Assembly (NCBI GenBank): GCA_902475535.1
Contig: CABRZR010000002.1
Coordinates: forward strand, 1 to 64,000
Reading direction: 5' to 3'
Source of the DNA: QAMH01 sp900556425
GTDB taxonomy: Bacteria; Actinomycetota; Coriobacteriia; Coriobacteriales; QAMH01
DNA: 64,000 bases
Shown here one piece after another: positions 15,763 to 24,460 of this stretch; the first letter of the stretch is position 1; every line of letters starts with the position of its first letter. Under the pieces are notes generated by a model. That model made no database searches. It worked only from the letters and a program-made list of their open reading frames with translations, and had not been told where the DNA came from. Made by a program: the position numbers and the translations under genes.

Positions 15763-17874
15763 ATGGCAACGAAGAAAACTCCGCTCGAGGATACCCGCAA
15801 TATCGGCATCATGGCCCACATCGATGCCGGCAAGACCACCACGACCGAGCGCATCCTCTACTACACGGGCAAGACCCACAAGATCGGCGAGGTTCACGAC
15901 GGCGCTGCGACCATGGACTGGATGGTCCAGGAGCAGGAGCGCGGCGTGACCATCACCTCTGCTGCCACCACGTGCTTCTGGGAGAAGGACGGTAAGCCCT
16001 ATCGCATCCAGATCATCGACACCCCGGGCCACGTTGACTTCACCTCCGAGGTCGAGCGCTCCCTGCGCGTCCTCGATGGCGCCGTCGCCGTGTTCGACGC
16101 TGTTGCCGGTGTGCAGCCGCAGTCCGAGACGGTCTGGCGCCAGGCTTCCCGCTACGAGGTTCCCCGCATCGCCTTCATCAACAAGTACGACCGCATTGGC
16201 GCTAACTACTTCCACGCGATCGACACTATGAGGGACCGTCTGGGTGCCCACGCCATCGCCGCCCAGGTTCCCATGGGCGAGGAAGACCATTTCTGGGGCG
16301 TTATCGACCTCGTCACCATGACCGCATGGGACTTCAAGGCCGACGACAAGGGCATGACCTACCCCGAGCCCATGGACGCCATCCCCGACGAGTTCGTTGA
16401 CATCGTCGAGGAGCGTCGCGCCGAGCTGCTCGAGGCTGCCGCCGATTACGACGACGAGCTCATGGAGCTCGTGCTCATGGACGAGGAGATTCCCGTCGAC
16501 CTACTCAAGAAGGCCCTGCGTGCTGGCGTTCTCGCCAATGATCTCAACCTCGTGTTCGTGGGCTCCGCCTACAAGAACAAGGGCGTCCAGGAGCTGCTCG
16601 ACGCCGTCGTCGACTATCTGCCCAGCCCGCTTGACGTGCCGCCTGTCGTCGGCATCAACCCCGACACGGACCAGGAGGAGGAGCGCAAGCCGTCCAACAA
16701 GGAGCCGTTTGCCTCCCTGGCATTCAAGATCATGACCGATCCCTACGTCGGCAAGCTCACCTATCTGCGTGTCTATTCGGGCCGTCTGGATTCCGGCTCC
16801 TATGTCGTCAATGCCAACAACGGCAAGAAGGAGCGCATCGGCCGTATCCTCGAGATGCATTCCAACGAGCAGCATGACGTCGATTACTGCTCCACGGGTG
16901 ACATCGTCGCAGCTGTCGGCCTCAAGAACACGACGACCGGCGAGTCCCTGTGCGATGAGGATCATCCCATCATCCTCGAGTCCATGGACTTCCCCGATCC
17001 CGTTATCGACATCGCCGTCGAGCCCAAGACCAAGGCCGAGCAGGACAAGCTCGCCGTGGGTCTGCAGAAGCTCGCCGAGGAGGATCCGACCTTCCAGGTC
17101 CACACCGACGAGGAGACCGGCCAGACCATCATCGCCGGCATGGGCGAGCTGCACCTCGAGATCATCATCGACCGCCTGACCCGCGAGTTCAAGGTCGAGG
17201 CAAACGTCGGCAAGCCGCGCGTTGCCTACCGTGAGAAGCCGGGCCATGAGGTCCTCAACGTTCAGGGCAAGTTCGTCCGCCAGTCCGGTGGTCGTGGTCA
17301 GTACGGCGACGCCATCATCAACATGCGTCCGGGCGAGCCGGGTTCTGGCTTCACCTTCGAGAACAAGATCGTCGGCGGTGCGATTCCCAAGGAATACATC
17401 CCGTCCGTCGAGAAGGGCATCGAGGAGGCTCTGCAGAGCGGCGTCATCGCCGGTTACCCCGTCCTCGACGTCGCTGTCGAGCTCGTCGATGGTTCCTACC
17501 ACGATGTCGACTCCTCCGAGGCCGCATTCAAGGTCGCTGGCTCCATGGCCATCAAGGAGGCCCTGCGCAAGTCCGATCCGATCCTGCTCGAGCCTGTCGA
17601 GAGCGTCGAGGTCGAGACGCCCAAGGAGTACATGGGCGACGTCATGGGCAACCTGAACTCCCGTCGTGGTCAGATTCAGGGCCAGGAGGAGCGTGGCACG
17701 GCTACCGCCATCATCGCGCTCGTTCCGCTGTCCGAGATGTTTGGCTACGCAACCGACCTGCGTTCTGCCACGCAGGGCCGTGCGTCCTACAACATGCAGT
17801 TCGACTCCTATCGCCCTGTTCCCAAGAGCGTGTCCGAGGAGATCATCAAGAAGGCTGGCGGCAGCGCCGAGTAG
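15763..17874 (+). CDS. fusA: elongation factor G
   Basis: 703 residues, full length. G1 AHIDAGKTTTT, G3 DTPGHVDF, G4 NKYD and all five EF-G domains. The switch I segment EQERGVTITSAATTC is intact. Catalyses ribosomal translocation. Follows rpsG by 12 nt. Unusually, tuf does not follow; rpsJ does. Confidence 0.98.
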   Translation: MATKKTPLEDTRNIGIMAHIDAGKTTTTERILYYTGKTHKIGEVHDGAATMDWMVQEQERGVTITSAATTCFWEKDGKPYRIQIIDTPGHVDFTSEVERSLRVLDGAVAVFDAVAGVQPQSETVWRQASRYEVPRIAFINKYDRIGANYFHAIDTMRDRLGAHAIAAQVPMGEEDHFWGVIDLVTMTAWDFKADDKGMTYPEPMDAIPDEFVDIVEERRAELLEAAADYDDELMELVLMDEEIPVDLLKKALRAGVLANDLNLVFVGSAYKNKGVQELLDAVVDYLPSPLDVPPVVGINPDTDQEEERKPSNKEPFASLAFKIMTDPYVGKLTYLRVYSGRLDSGSYVVNANNGKKERIGRILEMHSNEQHDVDYCSTGDIVAAVGLKNTTTGESLCDEDHPIILESMDFPDPVIDIAVEPKTKAEQDKLAVGLQKLAEEDPTFQVHTDEETGQTIIAGMGELHLEIIIDRLTREFKVEANVGKPRVAYREKPGHEVLNVQGKFVRQSGGRGQYGDAIINMRPGEPGSGFTFENKIVGGAIPKEYIPSVEKGIEEALQSGVIAGYPVLDVAVELVDGSYHDVDSSEAAFKVAGSMAIKEALRKSDPILLEPVESVEVETPKEYMGDVMGNLNSRRGQIQGQEERGTATAIIALVPLSEMFGYATDLRSATQGRASYNMQFDSYRPVPKSVSEEIIKKAGGSAE

Positions 17875-17909
17875 CGCGAATCCGCTTGATATATGGAGGT
17901 TTGAGTTAA

Positions 17910-18224
17910 GTGGCCAACAAGAAGCAAAAGATTCGCATCAGGCTCAAGGGCTACGATCACGAGATCGTCGACAAGTCGACCAAGCTCATCGTCGAGACCG
18001 CAGCTAAGACCGGTGCGCGCATCAGCGGACCCATCCCGCTGCCGACCGAGCGTAACCTGTACACCGTCATCCGCTCGCCGCACGTCAACAAGGACTCGCG
18101 TGAGCAGTTCGAGATGCGTACGCACAAGCGCCTCATCGACATCCTCGACCCGACGCCCAACACCGTCGACTCGCTCATGCGTCTCGACCTGCCGGCTGGC
18201 GTCGACATCGAGATCAAGCTCTAG
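17910..18224 (+). CDS. rpsJ: 30S ribosomal protein S10
   Basis: 104 residues, normal length, with PLPTERNLYTVIRSPHVNK and the C-terminal VDIEIKL. Start GTG 17910, with GGAGG upstream. It ends the str-type operon here and is followed by terminators rather than rplC, so it is physically cut off from the S10 operon it normally heads. Confidence 0.98.
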   Translation: MANKKQKIRIRLKGYDHEIVDKSTKLIVETAAKTGARISGPIPLPTERNLYTVIRSPHVNKDSREQFEMRTHKRLIDILDPTPNTVDSLMRLDLPAGVDIEIKL

Positions 18225-18268
18225 GGTATAGAGCAAGCGCCGCTACGCCATAACGCGACGGCTATCGA

Positions 18269-18310
18269 GGGGAGCGTACGCGGGGAAACCTGCGGCGCTC
18301 TCCCGTTTTG
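18269..18310 (+). terminator. terminator after rpsJ (first)
   Basis: 8-bp stem GGGGAGCG (18269-18276) with CGCTCTCC (18296-18303, one G-T pair), followed by GTTTTG. Confidence 0.65.
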
Positions 18311-18345
18311 TATCCCATGCAGCTCGCTAGGCTGCATGCAGGGGA

Positions 18346-18381
18346 AGGGGACCGTTCATCAAGAACGGCCCCCTTTCTTGT
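18346..18381 (+). terminator. terminator after rpsJ (second)
   Basis: Strong hairpin: GGGGACCGTTC with GAACGGCCCCC around an ATCAA loop, followed by TTTCTTG. A smaller CATGCAGC/GCTGCATG hairpin lies just upstream (about 18315-18339). Confidence 0.8.
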
Positions 18382-19089
18382 GGATGGTGCTTCTCGCGAT
18401 GATGCTTTTTCGTGGGCTGCAGGTGATGTTTGCGAAGATCCCGGAATGAGGGCCGATGCAGCTTTGACCACCACACCACATTTTCTGGCACTCAGCATGA
18501 CTTCTGCCCAGCCATGTGCTTCTGTGGTCGTGCACTTAGTCACCAGGTCACACTCCATGGCGCTTTTGCCAAGCAATGCGCTCTCATGGTCGCCTTCCCG
18601 ACCATAGTGCAGCAATTTAGGGCACATGCATGGGATTGTGCCAAGTCATGTGTTCCCATGACCGCATTCTCAATCGCTCCATCACGAATGACTTGTAATC
18701 TGTACCTGGAAATGCACCATATCGTGCATTTTCAAAGTGACGCCTGAATATGCCGCTTCGCAATTCAATGCATATAACAAGTCGTCTGTAACGGGTTACC
18801 ACCAAAAGATTAGCCACAAATGCATATTCGTCAGCTTGTGAAGGTGCGGTTACTACTACTGGTGCGTGCAAGCACGATTCGGGCTAGAGCGCAGATTCGG
18901 ATTTCACTCGGAAAAACGCCGGAAATCACTCGGATATCTATCGGATTTCGTTCAGATTGTGGGGGTGGATGGCTCGGCGGCGAATTCCATAACATGCGCG
19001 GGATAGAGCGTCCTATTAGGTTGTCGTGACGGGAGGTCGTTCTTCACGACATTTTGCGTGATAACCGGGGTGCAGCTCTAGTGCGATAT
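18382..19089. other. AT-richer intergenic region with repeats
   Basis: No believable gene. The first part holds repeat locus B (about 18470-18680). From about 18680 to 19089 base composition falls noticeably below the flanking ribosomal genes. It contains nothing identifiable except possible promoter sequences for the following nuclease gene. Confidence 0.6.
18470..18680. repeat. palindromic repeat array, locus B
   Basis: Three or four degenerate units of the family seen at 5974-6195. The 35-nt block 18555-18589 (CCATGGCGCTTTTGCCAAGC...) matches 20217-20251 with a single difference. ATGGTC...GACCAT and CACATG...CATGTG inverted motifs recur. Confidence 0.75.
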
Positions 19090-19100
19090 GGGAGGTTAAT

Positions 19101-20084
19101 TTGAGAGCGTTCGTTAATGGAAGCTCGGCATTGTTTTTCTTGCGTAGGCATACGCGCGGCAATTCAATGCTTGAATCCATTGCATATGAGCCTTTGTCAG
19201 ATTGTCCTAGTTCATCCGAAGAGCTTAAAAGGCTTGGGTTACAGGCTTGCCTGTTTGGTGTTCCTCCCATTCGATTAATGGTTTGTCGAGCAGAGGAGAG
19301 GTTTATGCGTAAATCATTTAACTATACGATTCCGCATTTCAAATTACCTTGGGATTCGTTCATACAAGTGGATGAACATGTATGTGTCGCGCGTCCGGAA
19401 TTATGCTTGCTCCAAGCATTCTCGGCATACTCAACTCCAGGGTTTCTGGAGCTGTGCATGGAGTTTTGTGGGACATATGCACTAATAAAAGAAGAGCAAC
19501 GGGGTTTTATAACGCGGGACTTTCAGCTTGCAACCGTAGATTCACTTTCAGATTTCGCCAGAAGATGCCATAGCTACAAAATCAATCGAGATATTGTGCC
19601 GCTTTTCAAATACATTGCCGAAGGCGCAAATTCCCCCATGGAAACACGTGAGTATCTTTTGATGTGCCTTCCTAAGAAAATGGGAGGGTATGGCTTGCCA
19701 AAGGCGAGTCTTAACATGCAGATAAACCTGTCGGAAGAAGAACAGTTCATAGCGCAATGTAAATATTTCAAAGCGGATATGTGCTGGCCTGACCGGAAGG
19801 TAATCATTGAATATGATGGGCATGAGGATCATGAGTCCCTTAACGATCGTGCCTATGATGCAAGGCGCCGGAATATTCTTGTCCAGAAGGGGTACACAGT
19901 CTTCACGATGACGGGGCAGCAAGTCTGCAATGCAAAAGTCTTTGATAGCGTGGTTCGAGATGTTGCTCACGCTCTCGGTCATAGGCTCAAGGGCTTTCCG
20001 GAGAATTGGCCTGAGCGAAGAGACGGTTTGCGCGGGGAGCTTTTTAAGACCATGGGAGATTACGACGAGAGCTGGGTATGCTAG
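19101..20084 (+). CDS. AbiEi-like/DUF559 (Vsr-fold) endonuclease-domain protein
   Basis: 327 residues, codon use and base composition unlike the flanking ribosomal genes. The C-terminal third (about residues 225-300) looks like a Vsr/DUF559 PD-(D/E)XK fold: ADMCWPDRKVIIEYDGHEDH followed by RRRNILVQKGYTVFTMT. The middle contains VARPELCLLQAF, reminiscent of the AbiEi/type IV antitoxin family often fused to DUF559. No partner toxin or methylase lies beside it. Start TTG 19101 has GGGAGG 5 nt upstream. It may be a stand-alone antiphage or DNA-repair nuclease, or a decayed toxin-antitoxin component. It sits between two arrays of the same repeat family, inside the split S10 operon, which suggests acquisition. 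Confidence 0.6.
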   Translation: MRAFVNGSSALFFLRRHTRGNSMLESIAYEPLSDCPSSSEELKRLGLQACLFGVPPIRLMVCRAEERFMRKSFNYTIPHFKLPWDSFIQVDEHVCVARPELCLLQAFSAYSTPGFLELCMEFCGTYALIKEEQRGFITRDFQLATVDSLSDFARRCHSYKINRDIVPLFKYIAEGANSPMETREYLLMCLPKKMGGYGLPKASLNMQINLSEEEQFIAQCKYFKADMCWPDRKVIIEYDGHEDHESLNDRAYDARRRNILVQKGYTVFTMTGQQVCNAKVFDSVVRDVAHALGHRLKGFPENWPERRDGLRGELFKTMGDYDESWVC

Positions 20085-20573
20085 ACAGTTATGCTGTGCC
20101 GATGAACACGTCCTGTTGTTCGATATGCGACCATGAGGACACATTGCTTGGCACCAATCTTCGATGTGCCCTGTAATGTGTACTGGTGGTCGCAATTGCT
20201 GCCACAGCAGCACATTCCATGGCGCTTTTGCCAAGCAATGTGCTCTCATGGCTGTGCTCTCGACCACAGAACCACAATTCGGGGCGGAGACCAGGAGCGC
20301 TGTCCAATAATGTGCTCCTGTGGCCATGTTGGTAATTGCCGTAGTGCAGCTCGAGCCAAGAGCCCTACCTGTATGAATTCCCATTAATCCCAAACTTTTC
20401 CTAGCATTCCTTGACGCACAGGGGTAATATATCGAACGCTGTGCATTTTTGGCGCAGTGTGTCTATCTCCTGGCGCAAATCTCACGTGCAAAGGGAGGAG
20501 GCTCGAAGCCGCGATCCGCTGAGAGAAAGCAAAGAGCTTTCCGCCTCAAGATCGCCTGACAGTAAGGTTGGCA
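20085..20573. other. intergenic region upstream of rplC
   Basis: Holds repeat locus C (about 20119-20330), then about 240 nt leading into rplC. A promoter for the long rplC operon must lie here. TTGACG (20411-20416) and TAATAT (20425-20430) are present, but their 8-nt spacing rules them out as a pair. No established S10-leader motif was recognised. Confidence 0.5.
20119..20330. repeat. palindromic repeat array, locus C
   Basis: Contains one unit in inverted orientation (GACCATGAGGACACATTGC at about 20128) followed by direct units at 20217-20251 and about 20290-20330. Mixed orientation supports independent insertion or inversion of units rather than simple tandem duplication. Confidence 0.7.
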
Positions 20574-21194
20574 ATGGTCAATACGATTCTCGGCCGTAAG
20601 CTGGGCATGACGCAAGTCTGGGGAGAAGATGACACCATCGTTCCCGTGACCGTCATTCAGGCTGGCCCCTGCGTGATCTCGCAGGTCAAGACCACCGAGA
20701 CCGATGGCTACGAGGCCGTCCAGATCGGTTTTGGTGACATCAAGGAAAAGAAGGTCAACAAGCCCATGCAGGGTCACTTCGCGAAGGCGGGCGTAAGCCC
20801 CATGCGCTATCTGCGCGAGGTTCGCGTCGAGGACGCCTCTGAGCATGCAGTCGGTGACACGCTCACCGTCGAGGCGTTCAACGATGTCGACAAGGTCGAC
20901 GTCACGGGCGTAAGCAAGGGCAAGGGTTTCGCTGGCGTTATCAAGCGCTACGGCTTCGCTGGCGGCCCCGGTGGCCACGGTCACCACTTCCACCGTGCTC
21001 CCGGTTCGGTGGGCATGTGCGCGTATCCCGCGCGCGTTCTCAAGGGTCTGCGTCTTCCCGGCCACATGGGCTGCGACCGCGTGACGGTTCGCAATCTCAA
21101 GCTGGTGCGCGTGGACGAGGAGAACAATCTTCTGTTGGTCAAGGGTGCCGTGCCTGGTGGCAAGGGTGCTCTCGTTCAGATCCGCATGGCTTAG
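20574..21194 (+). CDS. rplC: 50S ribosomal protein L3
   Basis: 206 residues starting MVNTILGRKLGMTQVW. Contains the GVSKGKGFAGVIKR loop approaching the peptidyl-transferase centre. ATG 20574 is preferred over the in-frame TTG at 20568 because TAAGG lies 6 nt upstream and it matches the usual L3 start. First gene of the S10 operon here. Confidence 0.97.
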   Translation: MVNTILGRKLGMTQVWGEDDTIVPVTVIQAGPCVISQVKTTETDGYEAVQIGFGDIKEKKVNKPMQGHFAKAGVSPMRYLREVRVEDASEHAVGDTLTVEAFNDVDKVDVTGVSKGKGFAGVIKRYGFAGGPGGHGHHFHRAPGSVGMCAYPARVLKGLRLPGHMGCDRVTVRNLKLVRVDEENNLLLVKGAVPGGKGALVQIRMA

Positions 21195-21208
21195 AGGAGG
21201 GCAGATCA

Positions 21209-21832
21209 ATGGCACAAATCAAGATCACTGACTCCGCTGGCAAGTCTGCGGGCACGATTGAGGTCTCCGATGGCATCTTCGCCATCGAGCCCAATGGCGC
21301 ATGCATCCATCAGGTCGTTCGCAGCCAGATGGCAGCTCGTCGTCAGGGCACGCACGACACCAAGACGCGTGGCCAGGTTTCCGGTGGCGGCCGCAAGCCG
21401 TTCCGTCAGAAGGGCACCGGTCGTGCTCGTCAGGGTACGACGCGCGCCGCACAGTTCCGTCATGGCGGTGTCGTCTTCGGTCCGCATCCCCGTTCCTACG
21501 CCTTCCGCGTGAACAACAAGGTCGTCAAGCTCGCCATGGCCTCCGTGCTTTCCGGCAAGCTCGCGGCAGACGAGCTCTTCGTCGTCGATGGCTTCAACTT
21601 CGACAAGCCTTCGACCAAGTCCGCTGCCAAGGCCCTCGAGGCTCTCGGCTGCAAGGGTCGTGTGACCGTCGTCGTCAACGATGAGGATGTCAACTCGTTC
21701 CTTTCCTTCCGTAACCTCGAGAAGGTTCGCGTCATTGGCGCTTCCGAGTCCAACACCTACGACCTGCTCGACAACGGGTCTCTGGTTATGACCAAGGACG
21801 CCGTCGAGTATGTTCAGGAGGTGCTGAGCTAA
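21209..21832 (+). CDS. rplD: 50S ribosomal protein L4
   Basis: 207 residues. The internal loop QKGTGRARQGTTRAAQFRHG is conserved. The frame is open far upstream, but ATG 21209 follows GAGGAGGG and gives the normal length. Stop overlaps the rplW start (TAATG). Confidence 0.97.
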   Translation: MAQIKITDSAGKSAGTIEVSDGIFAIEPNGACIHQVVRSQMAARRQGTHDTKTRGQVSGGGRKPFRQKGTGRARQGTTRAAQFRHGGVVFGPHPRSYAFRVNNKVVKLAMASVLSGKLAADELFVVDGFNFDKPSTKSAAKALEALGCKGRVTVVVNDEDVNSFLSFRNLEKVRVIGASESNTYDLLDNGSLVMTKDAVEYVQEVLS

Positions 21833-22119
21833 TGGAGGCACGTCAGATCATCATCCGCCCGATCATCACCGAGCGTTCGTTTGATATGCAGGACTTCAAC
21901 CGCTACACGTTCGAGGTCGCCAAGACCGCCAGCAAGATCGAGATTGCCAAGGCAATCGAGGAGATCTTCAACGTGCACGTCACCAAGGTGAATACTGCCA
22001 ACGTGAAGTCCAAGCCCAAGCGCCAGCGCTATGTGCAGGGTCGCACGCGTACCTGGAAGAAGGCCATCGTCACGCTCGCCGAGGGTGACAAGATCGAGCT
22101 GTTCGCAAGCCAGGATTAA
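21832..22119 (+). CDS. rplW: 50S ribosomal protein L23
   Basis: 95 residues, with IIRPIITERS at the N-terminus and the rRNA-binding KPKRQRYVQGRTRTWKKA loop. Binds near the exit tunnel and docks trigger factor, SRP and SecYEG. Overlaps the rplD stop by one base. Confidence 0.97.
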   Translation: MEARQIIIRPIITERSFDMQDFNRYTFEVAKTASKIEIAKAIEEIFNVHVTKVNTANVKSKPKRQRYVQGRTRTWKKAIVTLAEGDKIELFASQD

Positions 22120-22284
22120 TCGGTTACTGAGTTTCCCCTTGGTGCGGGGAGGCTTTAAGGGTGTCGAGCGCTCGATGTGGAGCCACCCGGCACCGTGGTA
22201 AATCCGGAGTCGACAACCGTATGGAGGTGCACCACCTCCGTTCCCATAGCGGTTGAGCGGCCATCGGAGCAAAGGAGTTAGTTC
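22120..22284 (+). promoter_or_regulatory. structured spacer between rplW and rplB
   Basis: 165 nt, unusually long for this operon. It contains several potential hairpins. The clearest is at 22215-22254: an inner stem GGAGGTG-CAC-CACCTCC (22223-22239) inside AACCG/CGGTT and TATGG/CCATA pairing. Possible mRNA processing or autoregulatory element; no known class recognised. Confidence 0.5.
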
Positions 22285-23115
22285 ATGGGAGTAAGGAAGT
22301 ACAAGCCGTCTTCCCCGGGACGTCGTTTCCAGACGGTCTCTGATTTTGCAGAGATCACGACGACGACCCCCGAGAAGTCGCTGCTGGAGCCGTTGCCTAA
22401 GAAGGCCGGCCGCAATAACTATGGTCGCATCACGACCCGTCACCAGGGTGGCGGTCACAAGCGCAAGTATCGCAAGATCGACTTCAAGCGTCGCAAGGAT
22501 GGCATCCCGGCCAAGGTCGCGTCCATCGAGTACGACCCGAATCGTTCCGCGCGCATCGCGCTGCTCAACTATGCAGATGGCGCCAAGGCGTACATCCTGC
22601 AGCCCAAGGGCCTGAAGGTCGGCGATACCGTCGAGTCCGGTCCCGAGGCCGACATCAAGCCGGGTAACGCCCTGCCGCTGGCAAACATCCCTGTCGGTAC
22701 GCTCGTGCATGCCGTCGAGTTCCAGCCGGGCAAGGGTGCCGCCATGGCTCGCAGCGCCGGCACGAGCATTCAGCTCATGGGTAAGGAGGGCGGCTACGCC
22801 ATCCTGCGCATGCCGAGCTCCGAGATGCGTCGCGTCCTGCTCGACTGCCGCGCCACCGTGGGCGAGGTCGGCAACGCCGAGCACTCCAACATCCGCATCG
22901 GCAAGGCCGGTCGCAAGCGTTGGATGGGCGTGCGTCCTACCGTCCGCGGTACCGTCATGAACCCCGTCGACCATCCGCATGGTGGTGGCGAGGGCAAGAA
23001 CAAGTCCGCTGGTCGCCATCCGGTTACCCCGTGGGGTGTTCCCACCAAGGGTCATCGTACGCGTAACCCCAAGAAGGCGTCGGGTAGGCTCATCATCCGT
23101 CGTCGCAAGAAGTAA
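22285..23115 (+). CDS. rplB: 50S ribosomal protein L2
   Basis: 276 residues. Contains GGGHKRKYR and the functionally important C-terminal NPVDHPHGGGEGK with the conserved histidine. AAAGGAG precedes ATG 22285. Confidence 0.98.
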   Translation: MGVRKYKPSSPGRRFQTVSDFAEITTTTPEKSLLEPLPKKAGRNNYGRITTRHQGGGHKRKYRKIDFKRRKDGIPAKVASIEYDPNRSARIALLNYADGAKAYILQPKGLKVGDTVESGPEADIKPGNALPLANIPVGTLVHAVEFQPGKGAAMARSAGTSIQLMGKEGGYAILRMPSSEMRRVLLDCRATVGEVGNAEHSNIRIGKAGRKRWMGVRPTVRGTVMNPVDHPHGGGEGKNKSAGRHPVTPWGVPTKGHRTRNPKKASGRLIIRRRKK

Positions 23116-23130
23116 TCGAAGGAGATAACC

Positions 23131-23391
23131 GTGAGTAGAAGTCTCAAAAAGGGCCCCTATGTGGAGCCGCGCCTCCTCGAGCGCATCATTGCGATGAACG
23201 AGGCTGGCGAGAAAAACGTCATCAAGACCTGGAGCCGTTCCTCGACGATCTTCCCCGAGATGGTGGGCCACACCATCGCCGTGCACGATGGTCGTCGTCA
23301 CGTCCCCGTCTATGTCACCGAGTCGATGGTCGGACACAAGCTGGGCGAGTTCTCCCCGTCCCGCACGTTCCGCGCCCATAAGAAAGATTAG
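23131..23391 (+). CDS. rpsS: 30S ribosomal protein S19
   Basis: 86 residues: MSRSLKKGPYVEPRL and HKLGEFSPSRTFRAH. GTG start with AAGGAG upstream. Confidence 0.97.
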   Translation: MSRSLKKGPYVEPRLLERIIAMNEAGEKNVIKTWSRSSTIFPEMVGHTIAVHDGRRHVPVYVTESMVGHKLGEFSPSRTFRAHKKD

Positions 23392-23402
23392 GAGGAGCGC
23401 AA

Positions 23403-23744
23403 ATGCAAGCTAAGGCTGTTGCAAAGTACGTGCGCGTTTCTCCGCGCAAGGCTCGCATCGTCGTCGACAAGATTCGCGGCAAGGAGGTTGTCGACGCGCT
23501 CGACATCCTGCGCTTCAACGAGCGCGCCATTTCCGAGGTCGTCTCCAAGGTCGTATCGTCTGCGGCTGCCAATGCCGAGAACAAGTACGGCGTGCGCCCG
23601 GAGAACCTGGTGGTCAAGGCTGCCTACGTTGACGAGGGTCCGACCATAAAGCGTTATCGCCCGCGCGCCAAGGGTTCCGCAAGCCCCATCATGAAGCGCA
23701 CGAGCCACATCACCATCATCGTAGCTACGCGAGAGGAGGCGTAA
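23403..23744 (+). CDS. rplV: 50S ribosomal protein L22
   Basis: 113 residues. VRVSPRKARIVVDKIRGK at the N-terminus and the exit-tunnel hairpin RYRPRAKGSASPIMKRTSH. GGAGG precedes the ATG. Confidence 0.97.
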   Translation: MQAKAVAKYVRVSPRKARIVVDKIRGKEVVDALDILRFNERAISEVVSKVVSSAAANAENKYGVRPENLVVKAAYVDEGPTIKRYRPRAKGSASPIMKRTSHITIIVATREEA

Positions 23745-23749
23745 GGGTC

Positions 23750-24460
23750 ATGGGTCAGAAAGTTAAGCCGACAGGCTTCCGCCTCGGCATCACCGAGGAT
23801 TGGCGCAGCCGCTGGTATGCGGGTAACGACTACGCCGCCACGCTCGAGAACGATCTCAAGCTGCGCAAGTACGTCGAGAAGAAGCTCAGCAATGCCGCCC
23901 TTTCTCGCGTGGAGATCGAGCGAGCTGGCGACAAGATCAAGGTCATCATCACGACCGCCCGTCCTGGCATCGTCATCGGCAAGAAGGGCGCCGAGGTTGA
24001 CGTGCTCCGCAAGGAGCTCGAGAAGATCTCCGGTGGCCATGTGAGCGTTGAGGTCATCGAGGTCAAGCGCCCCGAGCTCGACGCCAATCTCATCGCGCAG
24101 TCCATCGCGGAGCAGCTCGAGGGCCGCGTTGCGTTCCGTCGTGCCATGCGCAAGGCCGTGCAGTCCGCGCGCAGGTCGGGTGCTCAGGGCATCCGTATCC
24201 AGTGCTCCGGTCGCCTTGGTGGCGCTGAGATGAGCCGCCGCGAGTGGTACCGCGAGGGTCGCGTGCCCCTGCACACCCTGCGCGCAATGATCGATTACGG
24301 CTTTGCCACCGCCCATACCACGATGGGTTCCTGCGGCATCAAGGTCTGGGTCTACTACGGCGAGGTCCTTCCCGGCCAGGACAAGAAGAATCCTGCGCTC
24401 GAGGGCACGTCCGCCCAGCGTCGCGGCCGTGGCCGTCGTGGCGAGAGGAGGGATCGCTAA
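23750..24460 (+). CDS. rpsC: 30S ribosomal protein S3
   Basis: 236 residues. KH domain with PGIVIGKKGAEVDVLR, then the C-terminal domain (GRLGGAEMSRREWYREGRVP). The tail is basic and arginine-rich. Overlaps the next start by one base (TAATG). Confidence 0.97.
   Translation: MGQKVKPTGFRLGITEDWRSRWYAGNDYAATLENDLKLRKYVEKKLSNAALSRVEIERAGDKIKVIITTARPGIVIGKKGAEVDVLRKELEKISGGHVSVEVIEVKRPELDANLIAQSIAEQLEGRVAFRRAMRKAVQSARRSGAQGIRIQCSGRLGGAEMSRREWYREGRVPLHTLRAMIDYGFATAHTTMGSCGIKVWVYYGEVLPGQDKKNPALEGTSAQRRGRGRRGERRDR

Noticed and set aside
20411..20430. rplC promoter from TTGACG and TAATAT
   Set aside because: Only 8 nt apart, incompatible with a sigma70 promoter.
21017..21208. N-terminal extension of L4
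   Set aside because: Overlaps rplC in another frame; ATG 21209 has a strong Shine-Dalgarno and gives the standard length.
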